Below the pieces are notes generated by a model. The model had not been told where the DNA came from and did not search any database. It worked only from the letters and a program-made list of their open reading frames with translations. Source: Candidatus Scybalocola faecavium (lineage in GTDB: Bacteria > Bacillota > Clostridia > Lachnospirales > Lachnospiraceae). From it: DNA of 64,000 bases. This document shows positions 1-10,120 of this stretch, piece after piece. Within the stretch, counting starts at the first letter, position 1. Every line of letters starts with the position of its first letter. The stretch lies in NCBI GenBank assembly GCA_018713145.1, contig DVFP01000024.1, positions 39,973 through 103,972 on the forward strand, in the 5' to 3' direction. A program made the position numbers and the translations under genes.

Positions 1-201
1 GGAGAAGGGGCGAAACAGGTTCGGGAGCCTGATAAAGAGGAAGATGTGGGTCAGGATATTGAGGATAGTATGGACACAGGAAAGGGCTGTCCCTTTTATC
101 CCCGGTGCTCCTGTCCTATGGAACAGTGTGCCTATAAGGCGCCGGAAAGTGTGGATATTGGCACAGACCGCCCCCATTTGGTAAGATGCTTTCGGGTATA
201 A
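1..201 (+). CDS. Oligopeptide/dipeptide ABC transporter ATP-binding protein, C-terminal end (partial)
   Basis: The frame is open from the first base and ends at TAA 199-201, giving the last 66 residues of a protein that starts outside the window. The segment GCPFYPRCSCPMEQC near the end, followed by a proline-containing tail and RCF, is the cysteine-rich oligo_HPY extension found at the C-terminus of OppD/OppF/DppD/DppF ATPases. The ATPase core itself is not visible. By family knowledge these subunits power uptake of oligopeptides, dipeptides or nickel through an Opp-type permease; the substrate cannot be told from this fragment. A hairpin terminator follows at 261-310, so this is probably the last gene of its operon. 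Confidence 0.8.
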   Translation, partial: GEGAKQVREPDKEEDVGQDIEDSMDTGKGCPFYPRCSCPMEQCAYKAPESVDIGTDRPHLVRCFRV

Positions 202-260
202 TATTTGGTTTTTTGCAGAATAAAGAAAATAAGGCTGCTGTAAGGCAGCGGTTATAAGAT

Positions 261-310
261 AAGGCTGATCCTCGGGGTTGTGAAATAAGCGCTCCGGGAT
301 CAGCCTTTTT
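261..310 (+). terminator. Intrinsic terminator after the opp-type gene
   Basis: AAGGCTGATCC (261-271) pairs with GGATCAGCCTT (297-307), an 11-bp stem that runs into a T tract. Confidence 0.8.
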
Positions 311-394
311 GCGCAAGTGGACCCGGCAAGGGACTGCCGTGCTTGCCCAGAGACAGGGGCTCGGTTTTGATTAAGCAGTTTTTTTATAAGAGAG

Positions 395-440
395 TTGACA
401 ACTATGTATATATTGTATATAATGCATATATACAATATAT
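395..440 (+). promoter_or_regulatory. Consensus promoter with overlapping palindromic operator for the GntR-ABC operon
   Basis: A perfect -35 TTGACA (395-400) and a perfect -10 TATAAT (418-423) are 17 bp apart. A 14-bp inverted repeat, ATATATTGTATATA (408-421) and its complement (427-440), overlaps the -10. YtrA-type GntR repressors typically bind such AT-rich palindromes at their own promoters, so autorepression by the product of the 548-928 gene is inferred. Confidence 0.75.
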
Positions 441-492
441 GATGTACACATAGATTGTACGGCAGTTTTTGCCGGCGTATATACGTGCTTTA

Positions 493-529
493 CCCACAGC
501 AAAGACCACTCTCCGGTCTTTGCTGTGGG
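493..529 (+). promoter_or_regulatory. Strong leader hairpin in front of the GntR gene
   Basis: A perfect 15-bp stem (493-507 with 515-529, 7-base loop) lies in the 5' leader a few bases before the ribosome binding site. No T tract follows, so it is not a normal terminator. It may stabilise the mRNA or influence translation. Confidence 0.5.
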
Positions 530-547
530 GAGAATGGAGAGTTGAGA

Positions 548-928
548 ATGAACATTGTCATTAGTAATTCCGGCGGACAGCCCATTTATGAGCAGATCGT
601 TACACAGATCAAAAATATGATTCTTTCAGGAGAACTGGCCCAGGGAGATGCCCTGCCGTCCATGCGCTTGCTGGCTAAGGAACTTCGGATCAGTGTGATC
701 ACTACAAAACGGGCTTATGAGGAGCTGGAAAGAGAGGGGTTCATTGTTTCCTATACAGGGAAGGGAAGCTTTGTAGCCCAGCAGAATATGGATATGATCC
801 GGGAACAGCAGCAAAAGGAGGTAGAGGAGCTTTTGACCTCTGCTGTAAAGAAGGCCAGAGCCATCGGCATTTCCCTGGAGGAACTGATGGATATTTTGTC
901 TCTGCTGTACTCAGATGAGATAAGGTGA
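548..928 (+). CDS. GntR family transcriptional regulator, YtrA subfamily
   Basis: This encodes a 126-residue DNA-binding repressor. The start ATG 548 follows an AATGGAGAG ribosome site; a longer reading from 455 would pass through the leader hairpin and is unlikely. Residues about 10-75 form the GntR winged helix-turn-helix (PIYEQIVTQIKNMILSG, then LPSMRLLAKELRISVITTKR and GFIVSYTGKGSFVA). The short tail of about 45 residues, without a large effector domain, is typical of the YtrA group. Such regulators usually control the ABC transporter genes that follow them, and here the stop overlaps a possible GTG start of the ATPase gene. The promoter overlaps a palindrome that fits autoregulation. The inducing signal is unknown; cell-envelope stress is common in this subfamily. 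Confidence 0.88.
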   Translation: MNIVISNSGGQPIYEQIVTQIKNMILSGELAQGDALPSMRLLAKELRISVITTKRAYEELEREGFIVSYTGKGSFVAQQNMDMIREQQQKEVEELLTSAVKKARAIGISLEELMDILSLLYSDEIR

Positions 929-933
929 AGGAT

Positions 934-1806
934 ATGGATGATTATGAAATGAAAAAATATGCCCTGGTCTGTGACCATGTGACCAGGCATTATAAAAATT
1001 TTACTTTGGATAATGTAAGCTTTACTTTGCCCAAAGGCTGCATCATGGGGTTTATCGGGGAAAATGGCGCCGGCAAGACCACGACGATCAAGCTGATGCT
1101 GGACCTGATCCGGCCCGATTCAGGGAAAATCTATCTTCTGGGCTGTGACAGCACAAAATTGAATGATGCGGTCCGGGAGCAGATCGGTGTGGTTTTAGAT
1201 GAGAGCCATTTTCCTGAAGAGTTAAATGTGAAAAATATCCGGGCCATTATGAAGCTTTTTTATAAAACCTGGGATGATGCCCGGTTTGGGAAATTTATAA
1301 AAAAATATAAAGTGCCGGAGGACCGGAAGATTAAGGAATTTTCCCGGGGGATGGGCATGAAGCTGACCATGGGGGTGGCTCTCTGCCATGATACAAAGCT
1401 TCTGATCCTGGATGAGGCCACCAGCGGTATGGATCCGGTAGTGCGGGAGGAGATGCTGGATCTTTTGCTGGATTTTATCCAGGATGAGGAGCACAGCGTA
1501 TTTATTTCTTCCCATATATTAAGTGATCTGGAAAAAATATGCGATTATATTGCCTTTATCCATGACGGACGTTTGATCTTTTGTGAAAATAAGGAACTGA
1601 TCATGGAAAAATACGGTATTCTCCGGGGGTCGGTATCAGACATGGAGGCTCTGGACCGTGATGCCGTGATCGGGGTTCGCAAATATGCTTTTGGGGTGGA
1701 AGCTCTTGTTCTTAAGGATAAGATTCCGGTCCATTTTAATGTGGATGATGCCGGGCTGGAGGATATTATGGTATTTTTTAATAAGAAAGCGGGGGAACAG
1801 TTATGA
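934..1806 (+). CDS. ABC transporter ATP-binding protein (YtrB-like)
   Basis: This is the nucleotide-binding subunit of an ABC-2 type transporter, 290 residues. Walker A GENGAGKTT is at residues about 42-50, Walker B is LLILDEATSGMD and the H-loop is in FISSHILSD. The signature reads FSRGMGMKL instead of LSGGQ, a variant common in this subfamily. The last about 80 residues form a small C-terminal domain. ATG 934 has an AAGG ribosome site inside the preceding gene; a GTG at 925 and an ATG at 949 are alternatives. It overlaps the permease gene by 4 bases, so the three genes form one operon. The cargo is unknown; relatives act in envelope stress or acetoin use. Confidence 0.88.
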   Translation: MDDYEMKKYALVCDHVTRHYKNFTLDNVSFTLPKGCIMGFIGENGAGKTTTIKLMLDLIRPDSGKIYLLGCDSTKLNDAVREQIGVVLDESHFPEELNVKNIRAIMKLFYKTWDDARFGKFIKKYKVPEDRKIKEFSRGMGMKLTMGVALCHDTKLLILDEATSGMDPVVREEMLDLLLDFIQDEEHSVFISSHILSDLEKICDYIAFIHDGRLIFCENKELIMEKYGILRGSVSDMEALDRDAVIGVRKYAFGVEALVLKDKIPVHFNVDDAGLEDIMVFFNKKAGEQL

Positions 1807-2432
1807 CAGGTGTGTTACTGACAGATTTTTATATGATGCGCAGGCAACTGGCATTATGCGGGGCTATTGCCGCTGCCTATCTGGCCATCGGCATTGCCAA
1901 TCATTCCGGCTGGTCATTAATGACCTTCCTTGTGGTTTGTTCAGCCATTCTTCCTATGAATACTTTTACTTACAGCGATCAGTGTCATTGGGACAGGTAC
2001 TTAAACACACTGCCGGTACGGCGCCGGGATTATGTGAATGCTAAATTTCTTTTTGTGCTGCTGTTAGGGGGCGCGGGGATGCTTTTAGGCGTATCCGCCA
2101 TTCTTCTGGATAATGTGCTCCATCAAGAGGCCCCGTTAAATTTTGTAGAGTATGCCTTATTTGCCGGTCTCGGCGGTCTGGTCTATGCCAGTGTTTTTAT
2201 GGCTTTAATTATAAAAATGAGCGTGGAGCGGGCAAGGGTTTTTATGATCGCACTGCTGTTTATTCCGGCAACGATCTTTTTGATCCTGCCAAGGATCGGT
2301 CTTGATCTGGACCCCTTGCTGAAAATTCTCCAGCTTCCGGCATTTGTTCCAACGATCATCCTGGCCGCTCTGGCTATCATCATCATCGCCTACCTGCTTT
2401 CTCAAAAATTTTACCGGCAAAAGGAACTGTAG
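1803..2432 (+). CDS. ABC-2 type transporter membrane protein
   Basis: A 209-residue integral membrane protein translated from ATG 1803, overlapping the ATPase stop (ATGA coupling). It has about six hydrophobic stretches, among them near residues 15-35, 38-55, 80-100, 115-140, 145-162 and 180-200. A short charged tail ends it. No soluble domain is visible. It is the probable membrane partner of the preceding ATPase, forming an exporter controlled by the GntR gene. Sequence alone does not show what is moved. Confidence 0.8.
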   Translation: MTGVLLTDFYMMRRQLALCGAIAAAYLAIGIANHSGWSLMTFLVVCSAILPMNTFTYSDQCHWDRYLNTLPVRRRDYVNAKFLFVLLLGGAGMLLGVSAILLDNVLHQEAPLNFVEYALFAGLGGLVYASVFMALIIKMSVERARVFMIALLFIPATIFLILPRIGLDLDPLLKILQLPAFVPTIILAALAIIIIAYLLSQKFYRQKEL

Positions 2433-2476
2433 TCTTGTAATTTTACCCATAAGAATTATAATAGAATAAATCGAAA

Positions 2477-2510
2477 TAAGGCTGCCCATTAAAAAATGAG
2501 GCGGCCTTTG
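2477..2510 (+). terminator. Probable terminator of the GntR-ABC operon
   Basis: AAGGCTGCCCATT pairs with AATGAGGCGGCCTT with a wobble and a small mismatch; a short T run follows. It is weaker than the others in the window. Confidence 0.5.
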
Positions 2511-2514
2511 CTGT

Positions 2515-2564
2515 GACCACTTAGCGAAAGCAAGCCGTAGGCGCAGCTTGAGCTTAGTGGGAAC
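2515..2564. repeat. REP-like palindromic repeat, copy 1
   Basis: A 50-bp unit starting GACCACTTAGCGAAAGCAAG and ending in GGGAAC. CCACTTAGC near one end is nearly complementary to GCTTAGTGG near the other, so it can fold. A copy with one difference lies at 2638-2687. Confidence 0.75.
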
Positions 2565-2637
2565 GCACATCCCGACCCTTGGCGAGGCGGAGGCATCAGG
2601 CCTCGGGCGAGCCTAGTGGAGGGATGTTACCCGAAAA

Positions 2638-2687
2638 GACCACTTAGCGAAAGCAAGCCGTAGGCGTAGCTTGAGCTTAGTGGGAAC
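2638..2687. repeat. REP-like palindromic repeat, copy 2
   Basis: This matches the unit at 2515-2564 except for one base (GCGTAGC in place of GCGCAGC). The 73 bases between the two copies contain a further inverted pair (CATCCC and GGGATG), so the whole 2515-2687 block can fold as a composite element. Its end lies about 35 bases from the next gene. Confidence 0.75.
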
Positions 2688-2722
2688 ACGGGGAATGTAT
2701 ATGAGACAGGAGAAAACCGATC

Positions 2723-4285
2723 ATGGCTTATTTGGGGGATATTGCCCGGCGATTGAAAAAGCAGTTGGGCACAGAAATTGCAGGTCAGTATGACGAAGAT
2801 ATGAAAATTGATTATATACAGCTGAGAGGCAAACCTCCGGCGCAAAAACCGGGGAATGTGGAACAAAATAAAGGGATCATATATGTCGGGGGATGGAATC
2901 TTCACCAAAAGCCTCCAAAAGGGTGCTGCGCGGTAGTATGTCCCGGTCAGGCGTCCAGGGAAATTATGGTACAGGTCCTTCCGGAAAATGTACTCTGCCT
3001 GGACCGGGCCTTTGATATTATGGATATTTATGAGACAGTACAGGATGAGATTTTGTCCTATGTACAGTTTAATGAGCACAAAGAGCAGATGTTTATGGCT
3101 CTCCAGGGCAGCGGCGGTATCCGGGGGATTCTCCAGACCGCATTTACCTTTTTGGAAAATCCCATTTGTGTCTGTGACACAAGTTTTTCCATTATTGAAA
3201 ATTATCCGGATCACGAAAATGTCCTGGATTTTGAAATACGCAATCATCGCCAGTACATGAAGCCGTCATCAGTGATGTCTATGAACCGGGAAGGATTGAT
3301 CCAACGGATATTTACAGAAGAAAAGCCTTTTTGCGTGTTCCGCCGGGAACTGGACACTTTTATGATGTACTACGCCATACGCATCCATAAAAATGCCGCA
3401 GGCTATATTTGCATTTTAGAGCGCAGCCGCAAATTTACTAAACGGGATGAAGGCTTTGTTGCGGTACTTTCTCAGATGCTTTCCGTGGAAATGCAGAAAA
3501 ACAGTTTTTTTGCGGAAAAGGCCGGGCTGAAATATGAGTATTTTCTTACAGATCTGGTGGAGGGCAATTATAACAACCCGGATGAAATACGACAGAGGAT
3601 GCACCAGCTTGGGTATAAAAACGGAAAATACCATTGGGTCATGGTCCTGGCTATGGAAAATATTTTTGAAGGCCATGTAAGTAATGAATATTTTATCGAT
3701 CAGCTGATGACCATCTTAAGCAATGCTTTAGCGACTTTTTACCGGGGAAATATCCTGGTCCTGATTTCCTCTGACAACGGCCGGGCCATGGAGGAGGGAG
3801 AACTTGTAAAATTAAAGGAATTTGCAGCCTTAAATCATATGGTCATGGCGGTAAGTTACGGATTCCTTAATCTGAATGAAATGCCGGTTTATTACGAGCA
3901 GGCGGAAGAACTGGCCAGATATGGGAAGGATCAAGGATTTTGGGGGCGCATCGTCCGCATGGAGGAGTATTGCCTGGAAGCGCTTGTTTGGAACCGATGC
4001 CGGCCGGCTGCCCGTCAGGCCATGATTCATCCGGATCTTAAGTATTTAGAGGACTATGACCGGGAAAATCATACAGAATATTTAAAAACTTTGTATGCCT
4101 ATCTGGAATGTGGACGCAGCGCTGTGGATGCGGCGAAACAACTGAATATCCATAAAAGCAGTTTTTTTTACCGATTTAATAAGATCTGCCGGCTTTTAAA
4201 GCTGGATCCCAGGGACGCTAAAAAGCTTTTTATGTATGAATTTTCCATGGGGATCCGGGAAGAAAGGATGGAGGGAGAAAAATAA
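2723..4285 (+). CDS. PucR/CdaR-type transcriptional regulator
   Basis: A 520-residue regulator starting at ATG 2723 behind a CAGGAGA ribosome site. The C-terminal about 55 residues (from YLKTLYAYLECGRS, then AAKQLNIHKSSFFYRFNKI) match the PucR C-terminal helix-turn-helix (HTH_30) that binds DNA in PucR, CdaR and similar activators. The middle part, about residues 260-400, resembles the GGDEF-like domain these proteins carry, without a GGDEF catalytic motif. The N-terminal about 250 residues are not recognised beyond a likely sensing role. The MATE exporter gene begins one base after its stop, so the two are co-transcribed and regulation of that exporter is a reasonable guess. The ligand is unknown. 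Confidence 0.75.
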   Translation: MAYLGDIARRLKKQLGTEIAGQYDEDMKIDYIQLRGKPPAQKPGNVEQNKGIIYVGGWNLHQKPPKGCCAVVCPGQASREIMVQVLPENVLCLDRAFDIMDIYETVQDEILSYVQFNEHKEQMFMALQGSGGIRGILQTAFTFLENPICVCDTSFSIIENYPDHENVLDFEIRNHRQYMKPSSVMSMNREGLIQRIFTEEKPFCVFRRELDTFMMYYAIRIHKNAAGYICILERSRKFTKRDEGFVAVLSQMLSVEMQKNSFFAEKAGLKYEYFLTDLVEGNYNNPDEIRQRMHQLGYKNGKYHWVMVLAMENIFEGHVSNEYFIDQLMTILSNALATFYRGNILVLISSDNGRAMEEGELVKLKEFAALNHMVMAVSYGFLNLNEMPVYYEQAEELARYGKDQGFWGRIVRMEEYCLEALVWNRCRPAARQAMIHPDLKYLEDYDRENHTEYLKTLYAYLECGRSAVDAAKQLNIHKSSFFYRFNKICRLLKLDPRDAKKLFMYEFSMGIREERMEGEK

Positions 4286-4286
4286 A

Positions 4287-5648
4287 ATGAGAAAAAAGTC
4301 TATGGATGTTCCCATAACCCATATGTTTTCCAATATGGATCTGAGAAAGCTGCTCATTCCTCTGATTATTGAGCAGGTACTTAATTCTCTTATGGGAACA
4401 GCAGATACCATGATGGTGAGTAATGTAGGTTCCGCGGCTATTTCCGCCGTATCTTTGGTGGATTCTATTAACGTTTTGGTGATGCAGGCCTTTGTTGCTT
4501 TATCTGCCGGGGGAACCATTGTCTGCTCTTATTATGTGGGGCATAAAAATCTGGAAAAAGCCAGGGACGGAGCGCGGCAGCTTTTGTTTGTGGTGACGTT
4601 TATCTCTGTGACTTTGGCAATTTTATGCCTGATCTTCCGGTATCCTCTTTTAAGGCTGATCTTTGGCAGGGTGGAGGATGCAGTTATGGAGGCTTCTCAG
4701 ATTTACTTTTTCATTACAGCCCTGTCCTTTCCGTTTATCGCCTTGTATGATGCCGGAGCCTCTGTTTTCAGGGCTCAGGGAAATACCCGGGGCCCCATGA
4801 CAGTATCGGTGATTTCCAATATTATGAATATTGGCGGAAATGCTTTATTGATCTGGGGTTTTAATATGGGCGTGGCCGGCGCTGCTATTTCCACTCTGGT
4901 ATCCAGGATTTTTTGCGCTATAGTTGTTTTGTGGCAGTTGAGAAATAAAAAGAATCCGATCTATGTGAGGGATTATTTAAAAATCCGTCCCGATGGAGGT
5001 GTGATCCGGCGTATTTTGGCTTTGGGAATTCCTTCCGGGATAGAAAATGGAATGTTTCAGTTTGGAAAGCTGGCCATTCAGTCAACAGTGTCGACGATGG
5101 GCACAGCCGCGATCGCGGCCCAGGCCATGACCAATATTTTGGAAAACCTTAACGGTATTGCCGGGATCGGAATAGGTATCGGCTTAATGACTATTGTAGG
5201 CCAGTGTCTTGGGGCAGGCCGGGAGGATGAGGCGGTTTATTATATTAAAAAGCTGACCCTGATCGGTGAGGTGGTTATTATTGCCAGCTGTCTTTTAGTA
5301 TTCGTCCTTGCCCGGCCCATTACGATTATTGGCGGTATGGAGGCCCAAAGTGCGGATCTGTGTGTTTCTATGGTCACATGGATCACTATTGTTAAGCCGA
5401 TTATTTGGTCTCAGGCATTTATTCCTGCCTATGGTATGCGGGCAGCCGGGGATGTGAAGTTTTCCATGATCCTGTCATGTATTTCCATGTGGGCGTTTCG
5501 GGTGACCTTATGCACATTTTTATGCCGCTGCATGGGTGTGGGCCCTATTGGTGTGTGGATCGGAATGTTTACAGACTGGACCGTCCGGGGCTTTGTTTTT
5601 TTGTGGCGGTTCCACAGCCGCCGCTGGCTGTTAAAAAAGGTGGTATAA
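4287..5648 (+). CDS. MATE family efflux transporter
   Basis: A 453-residue membrane protein with about twelve hydrophobic segments in two pseudo-symmetrical halves, the MATE (MatE) fold. The N-terminal motif around PLIIEQVLNSLMGTADTMMV is typical of the family, as is GNTRGPMTVSVISNIMNI near the middle. Such proteins export cationic drugs or metabolites using Na+ or H+ gradients. ATG 4287 follows GGAGGGAGAAAAATAAA, immediately after the stop of the regulator gene. An in-frame upstream ATG at 4236 overlaps the regulator and is less likely. The substrate is unknown. Confidence 0.88.
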   Translation: MRKKSMDVPITHMFSNMDLRKLLIPLIIEQVLNSLMGTADTMMVSNVGSAAISAVSLVDSINVLVMQAFVALSAGGTIVCSYYVGHKNLEKARDGARQLLFVVTFISVTLAILCLIFRYPLLRLIFGRVEDAVMEASQIYFFITALSFPFIALYDAGASVFRAQGNTRGPMTVSVISNIMNIGGNALLIWGFNMGVAGAAISTLVSRIFCAIVVLWQLRNKKNPIYVRDYLKIRPDGGVIRRILALGIPSGIENGMFQFGKLAIQSTVSTMGTAAIAAQAMTNILENLNGIAGIGIGIGLMTIVGQCLGAGREDEAVYYIKKLTLIGEVVIIASCLLVFVLARPITIIGGMEAQSADLCVSMVTWITIVKPIIWSQAFIPAYGMRAAGDVKFSMILSCISMWAFRVTLCTFLCRCMGVGPIGVWIGMFTDWTVRGFVFLWRFHSRRWLLKKVV

Positions 5649-5655
5649 CGGCTGC

Positions 5656-6249
5656 TCAGACGGAGAAACGGATGTTTTTAAACAAAGTGTTTCCGACTTG
5701 CTGCAAAATACCGTAATTTTGTGTTTCCGGATCCATAAACAGCCCGATATGGGGAGGATAAAAAGTAAAAAGGAAAAACAGGACCGTTAGGATAAAAAGT
5801 ATGAGGATCGCCAGGCAGGTTCGGGGCGGAAGGTTTTTCCTCCATTTTTGCAAAGCCGGAGTAAGAAGGAAAGTGATCAGTATGGCAATGACAAAAAGAC
5901 TGATGTCCGCAGCCATATAGTTTTTTCCAAGGATCCCGCTGTAGGTGTAAAAGCCGGCGATAATAAATGCCAGTCCGGCAAGCAGGGAAAGGGTCCGGGC
6001 CCATAAAAATCCCGGGACCCGGCCCTTGTAGAGAATACATTCCAGAAGCGTGTATAAAAGGACCGGAAAAAACAGGAGCTTTAAATGCTCCCAGGTAGAT
6101 TCATTGACTGAGGAAAAAAGGGCAATGGCCGGTTTATAGGTGCTCCATTGAAATAAAAAGTGGAGCAGTGTGCCGGTAATCCCGGTAAAGATCATGCCGA
6201 GAACGGTAAAAAAACGGGATACCGGCATATTTTTTGAAACATAATACAT
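5656..6249 (-). CDS. DUF6512-like integral membrane protein
   Basis: A 197-residue protein with about six transmembrane segments. It faces the MATE gene tail to tail with a 7-bp gap. The patterns VNESTWEHLKLLFFP near residue 47 and PPHIGLFMDPETQNYGI near the C-terminus agree with a conserved clostridial membrane family I recall as DUF6512. No catalytic or transport signature is seen. ATG 6249 lies behind a GGGGAGG ribosome site on the minus strand. The function is unknown. Confidence 0.65.
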   Translation of the reverse strand: MYYVSKNMPVSRFFTVLGMIFTGITGTLLHFLFQWSTYKPAIALFSSVNESTWEHLKLLFFPVLLYTLLECILYKGRVPGFLWARTLSLLAGLAFIIAGFYTYSGILGKNYMAADISLFVIAILITFLLTPALQKWRKNLPPRTCLAILILFILTVLFFLFTFYPPHIGLFMDPETQNYGILQQVGNTLFKNIRFSV

Positions 6250-6310
6250 GGGATAACCTCCCCAAAGATAGATTTATAACAGTATGTGCGCCTTTGGGGA
6301 AAACTATGCG

Positions 6311-6352
6311 AAAAAAAACGGGCTTTCTGCATTTTGGCAGAAGCCCGTTTTT
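6311..6352 (-). terminator. Intrinsic terminator of gdhA
   Basis: Read on the minus strand, ACGGGCTTCTGCC pairs with its near complement and ends in a run of eight T, just after the gdhA stop. Confidence 0.85.
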
Positions 6353-6360
6353 GTCTTGGA

Positions 6361-7710
<1,350 letters not shown>

Positions 7711-7748
7711 TTAAAAAATGCGATAGAATTTAAAAAATGCAATAGATT
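7711..7748 (-). repeat. Tandem 19-bp direct repeat in the gdhA leader
   Basis: TTAAAAAATGCGATAGAAT (7711-7729) is followed at once by TTAAAAAATGCAATAGATT (7730-7748), 17 of 19 identical. The block sits between the predicted gdhA transcription start and its ribosome site. Confidence 0.7.
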
Positions 7749-7757
7749 CTGCAAGTT

Positions 7758-7786
7758 ATTATACTATACCGATTCAGTAAATTCAA
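7758..7786 (-). promoter_or_regulatory. gdhA promoter
   Basis: On the minus strand TTGAAT (7781-7786) and TATAAT (7758-7763) are 17 bp apart. Confidence 0.75.
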
Positions 7787-8278
7787 TAGATTAACGTAAG
7801 AAAAAATAATAAAATCTTTGTAAAAGCATGTAATATATTCGAGAAAATATGGAGAAAGATTGAAATGAATTTTATAGAAAATGAAAGAATTATAAGAAAA
7901 ACTTTCATAATCATATCCGTAAATCCCAAAGATACCCGTGACCCGTAATGTGGGATTTTCATATATTTCCGGGGAATTGTCACTATTTTCGGGATTTTTC
8001 AGGAAAGATCAGGAGAATTTTAACGCCGGACAAAATGTCGTTAAGTTTAAGAAAAATGTCGGAAAAAAGTTCTTTCCTTTTTAAGGGAAAGTGTGTATAA
8101 TAGGTTAAGGTTATCCGGTATTATTATTCTATTTTCCCAGGTTTCTAAAAAAATCCAACATTGAATTAAAATAAAGGAATAGATCTCTTCATAGGAAAGC
8201 TTAGGGCATTTCTGTGAAATTTCCATGTCAACGGAACAAATTGTCAACGGTACGAATTAGTAGGAACGGAGGTTCTAT
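7787..8278. other. AT-rich gap between the gdhA promoter and rho
   Basis: About 490 bases without a convincing gene. It holds a weak hairpin (AAATCCCA 7921-7928 with TGGGATTT 7951-7958) whose loop repeats ACCCGT, and a good -10 TATAAT at 8096-8101 that may serve rho, although no clear -35 is seen. The long leader that this implies (about 175 bases) could be where Rho controls its own synthesis, as is known in other bacteria; that is inference. Confidence 0.4.
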
Positions 8279-9952
8279 ATGAATGAAAAGTATAATACTC
8301 TGTCGCTGGTGGAACTGAAAGCCATTGTAAAAGCCCAGGGTATCAAAAACACGTCGTCGATGAGAAAAGCTCAGCTTGTGCAGATTTTAAGTGATCTGGA
8401 GGATCAGCAAAATAAGCAGAAGGAGCAGGAGACAGCTCAGAAGACGGAAGGAGATACACAGGCGCCGTCAAAGGAGCCGGAAAAGGCTAAGCCCAAGGCT
8501 GGAGACAAAGCTTTGCCATCCGCCGGTACAGACCGTGAAAAGCGCGAGCCGTCAGAAACCACAGACCGTGAAAAGCGTGAGCCGTCAGAAAATCATGAAA
8601 AGAGTTTCTCCGGCGAAAGGAACAGCGCCGGCGAAAGAGGAAGCAGCGGCGAAAAAAATGGCTCCGGTGAAAAAAATGTCCATGGATCCGGCCATGAAAG
8701 CTCCGGCTCATATTCAAGAACAAACAGAAATACTGCGTCACGCCCCGCAGGACGCAGCACACGCCAGGAAAACACCCACCGTAATGATGATTACCATATG
8801 GAGCCGGCTCTGGAGGAGCTGGACAGCGGAAATATGGCCCATGGTATTTTAGAGGTTATGCCGGATGGCTTTGGTTTTATCCGCTGTGAAAACTATCTTC
8901 CAGGAGATAATGATATTTATGTATCTCCGGCGCAGATCCGCCGGTTTAATTTAAAAACCGGAGATATTATTGAAGGCAATATAAAGATTAAGCTGCCTAC
9001 GGAAAAGTTCAGCGCCCTTTTATTTGTCCGGGCTGTCAACGGGTTCCATCCGTCTGAGGCCAGCAGGCGCAAAAATTTTGAAGATATGACGCCGATCTTC
9101 CCGGATTCCCGTATTTTCCTTGAAACAGAGCGGGCCAGTGTGCCGATGCGTATTGTGGATCTTGTATCTCCTATTGGAAAAGGCCAGAGAGGTATGATTG
9201 TAGCTCCCCCAAAAACCGGTAAGACAACCTTGTTAAAGCAGATTGCCAAGTCTGTCCACTCCAATTATCCGGAGATGAATATGATCATCCTCCTCATCGA
9301 TGAGCGGCCCGAGGAAGTGACAGACATTAAAGAATACATTGAAGGGGATAACGTGGAAGTGATCTACTCTACCTTTGATGAGCTCCCGGAACATCACAAG
9401 CGTGTGTCTGAGATGGTCCTTGAACGGGCAAAGCGTTTAGTGGAACATAAAAAAGATGTAGTAATCCTTTTGGACAGTATTACCCGTCTGGCACGGGCAT
9501 ATAACCTGACTGTACCGCCCAGCGGCCGTACCCTTTCCGGCGGTCTTGACCCGGCAGCCCTCCATATGCCTAAAAAGTTTTTCGGCGCTGCCCGGAACAT
9601 GCGTGAAGGCGGCAGCCTGACAGTGCTTGCAACAGCATTGGTGGAAACGGGAAGCAAGATGGACGATGTGGTTTATGAGGAATTTAAAGGCACCGGCAAT
9701 ATGGAGCTGGTCCTTGACCGGAGACTTTCTGAAAAACGTATCTTCCCGGCCATTGATATTGCCCGCTCCGGGACACGCCGTGAGGAACTCCTTCTTAGCC
9801 GTGAGGAGCTGGAAGCTACTTATCTTATGCGAAAAGCTTTAAGCGGTATGAAGTCTGACGAGGCTTTGGAAAGAATTATAGAAATGTTTATGCGGACCCG
9901 CTCCAACAAAGATTTTATCGCAGCGATTAAGCGGACAAAACTGGTCCAGTAA
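8279..9952 (+). CDS. rho: Transcription termination factor Rho with N-terminal insertion
   Basis: The hexameric RNA helicase that ends transcription at Rho-dependent sites, 557 residues; compact Rho proteins have about 420. After a Rho_N helical region (residues 1-50) comes a low-complexity hydrophilic insert, about residues 45-175, rich in Glu, Lys, Ser, Arg and Gly, with a repeated DREKREPSE and several GE-K/R units. The RNA-binding cold-shock-like domain ([14 protein letters not shown]) and the ATPase follow. Walker A is PPKTGKTT, Walker B is [16 protein letters not shown], and the Q-loop region is [23 protein letters not shown] 8279 has a GGAGG ribosome site. Inserts of this kind occur in actinobacterial and some clostridial Rho proteins. 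Confidence 0.95.
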   Translation: MNEKYNTLSLVELKAIVKAQGIKNTSSMRKAQLVQILSDLEDQQNKQKEQETAQKTEGDTQAPSKEPEKAKPKAGDKALPSAGTDREKREPSETTDREKREPSENHEKSFSGERNSAGERGSSGEKNGSGEKNVHGSGHESSGSYSRTNRNTASRPAGRSTRQENTHRNDDYHMEPALEELDSGNMAHGILEVMPDGFGFIRCENYLPGDNDIYVSPAQIRRFNLKTGDIIEGNIKIKLPTEKFSALLFVRAVNGFHPSEASRRKNFEDMTPIFPDSRIFLETERASVPMRIVDLVSPIGKGQRGMIVAPPKTGKTTLLKQIAKSVHSNYPEMNMIILLIDERPEEVTDIKEYIEGDNVEVIYSTFDELPEHHKRVSEMVLERAKRLVEHKKDVVILLDSITRLARAYNLTVPPSGRTLSGGLDPAALHMPKKFFGAARNMREGGSLTVLATALVETGSKMDDVVYEEFKGTGNMELVLDRRLSEKRIFPAIDIARSGTRREELLLSREELEATYLMRKALSGMKSDEALERIIEMFMRTRSNKDFIAAIKRTKLVQ

Positions 9953-10016
9953 ATTTTGCAGCAGGTATCCCCTGGCATCAGGGTTATAAAACCGTGGCAA
10001 AACCTTAAAAAATATA

Positions 10017-10045
10017 TTGAATTTTGTTTCCTGTTGTGATATAAT
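10017..10045 (+). promoter_or_regulatory. rpmE promoter
   Basis: TTGAAT (10017-10022), 17 bp, TATAAT (10040-10045). Confidence 0.75.
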
Positions 10046-10120
10046 AGGGAAGCTGTTCAAAGAAGACAGATTGAGTAGATCAATTTTCTAATATGAGTTT
10101 TTGTAGTGAGGTGAAAGAAG

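Noticed and set aside
8487..8775. Minus-strand frames rich in His, Phe and Ser within rho.
   Set aside because: They mirror the low-complexity insert of Rho and have no ribosome sites.
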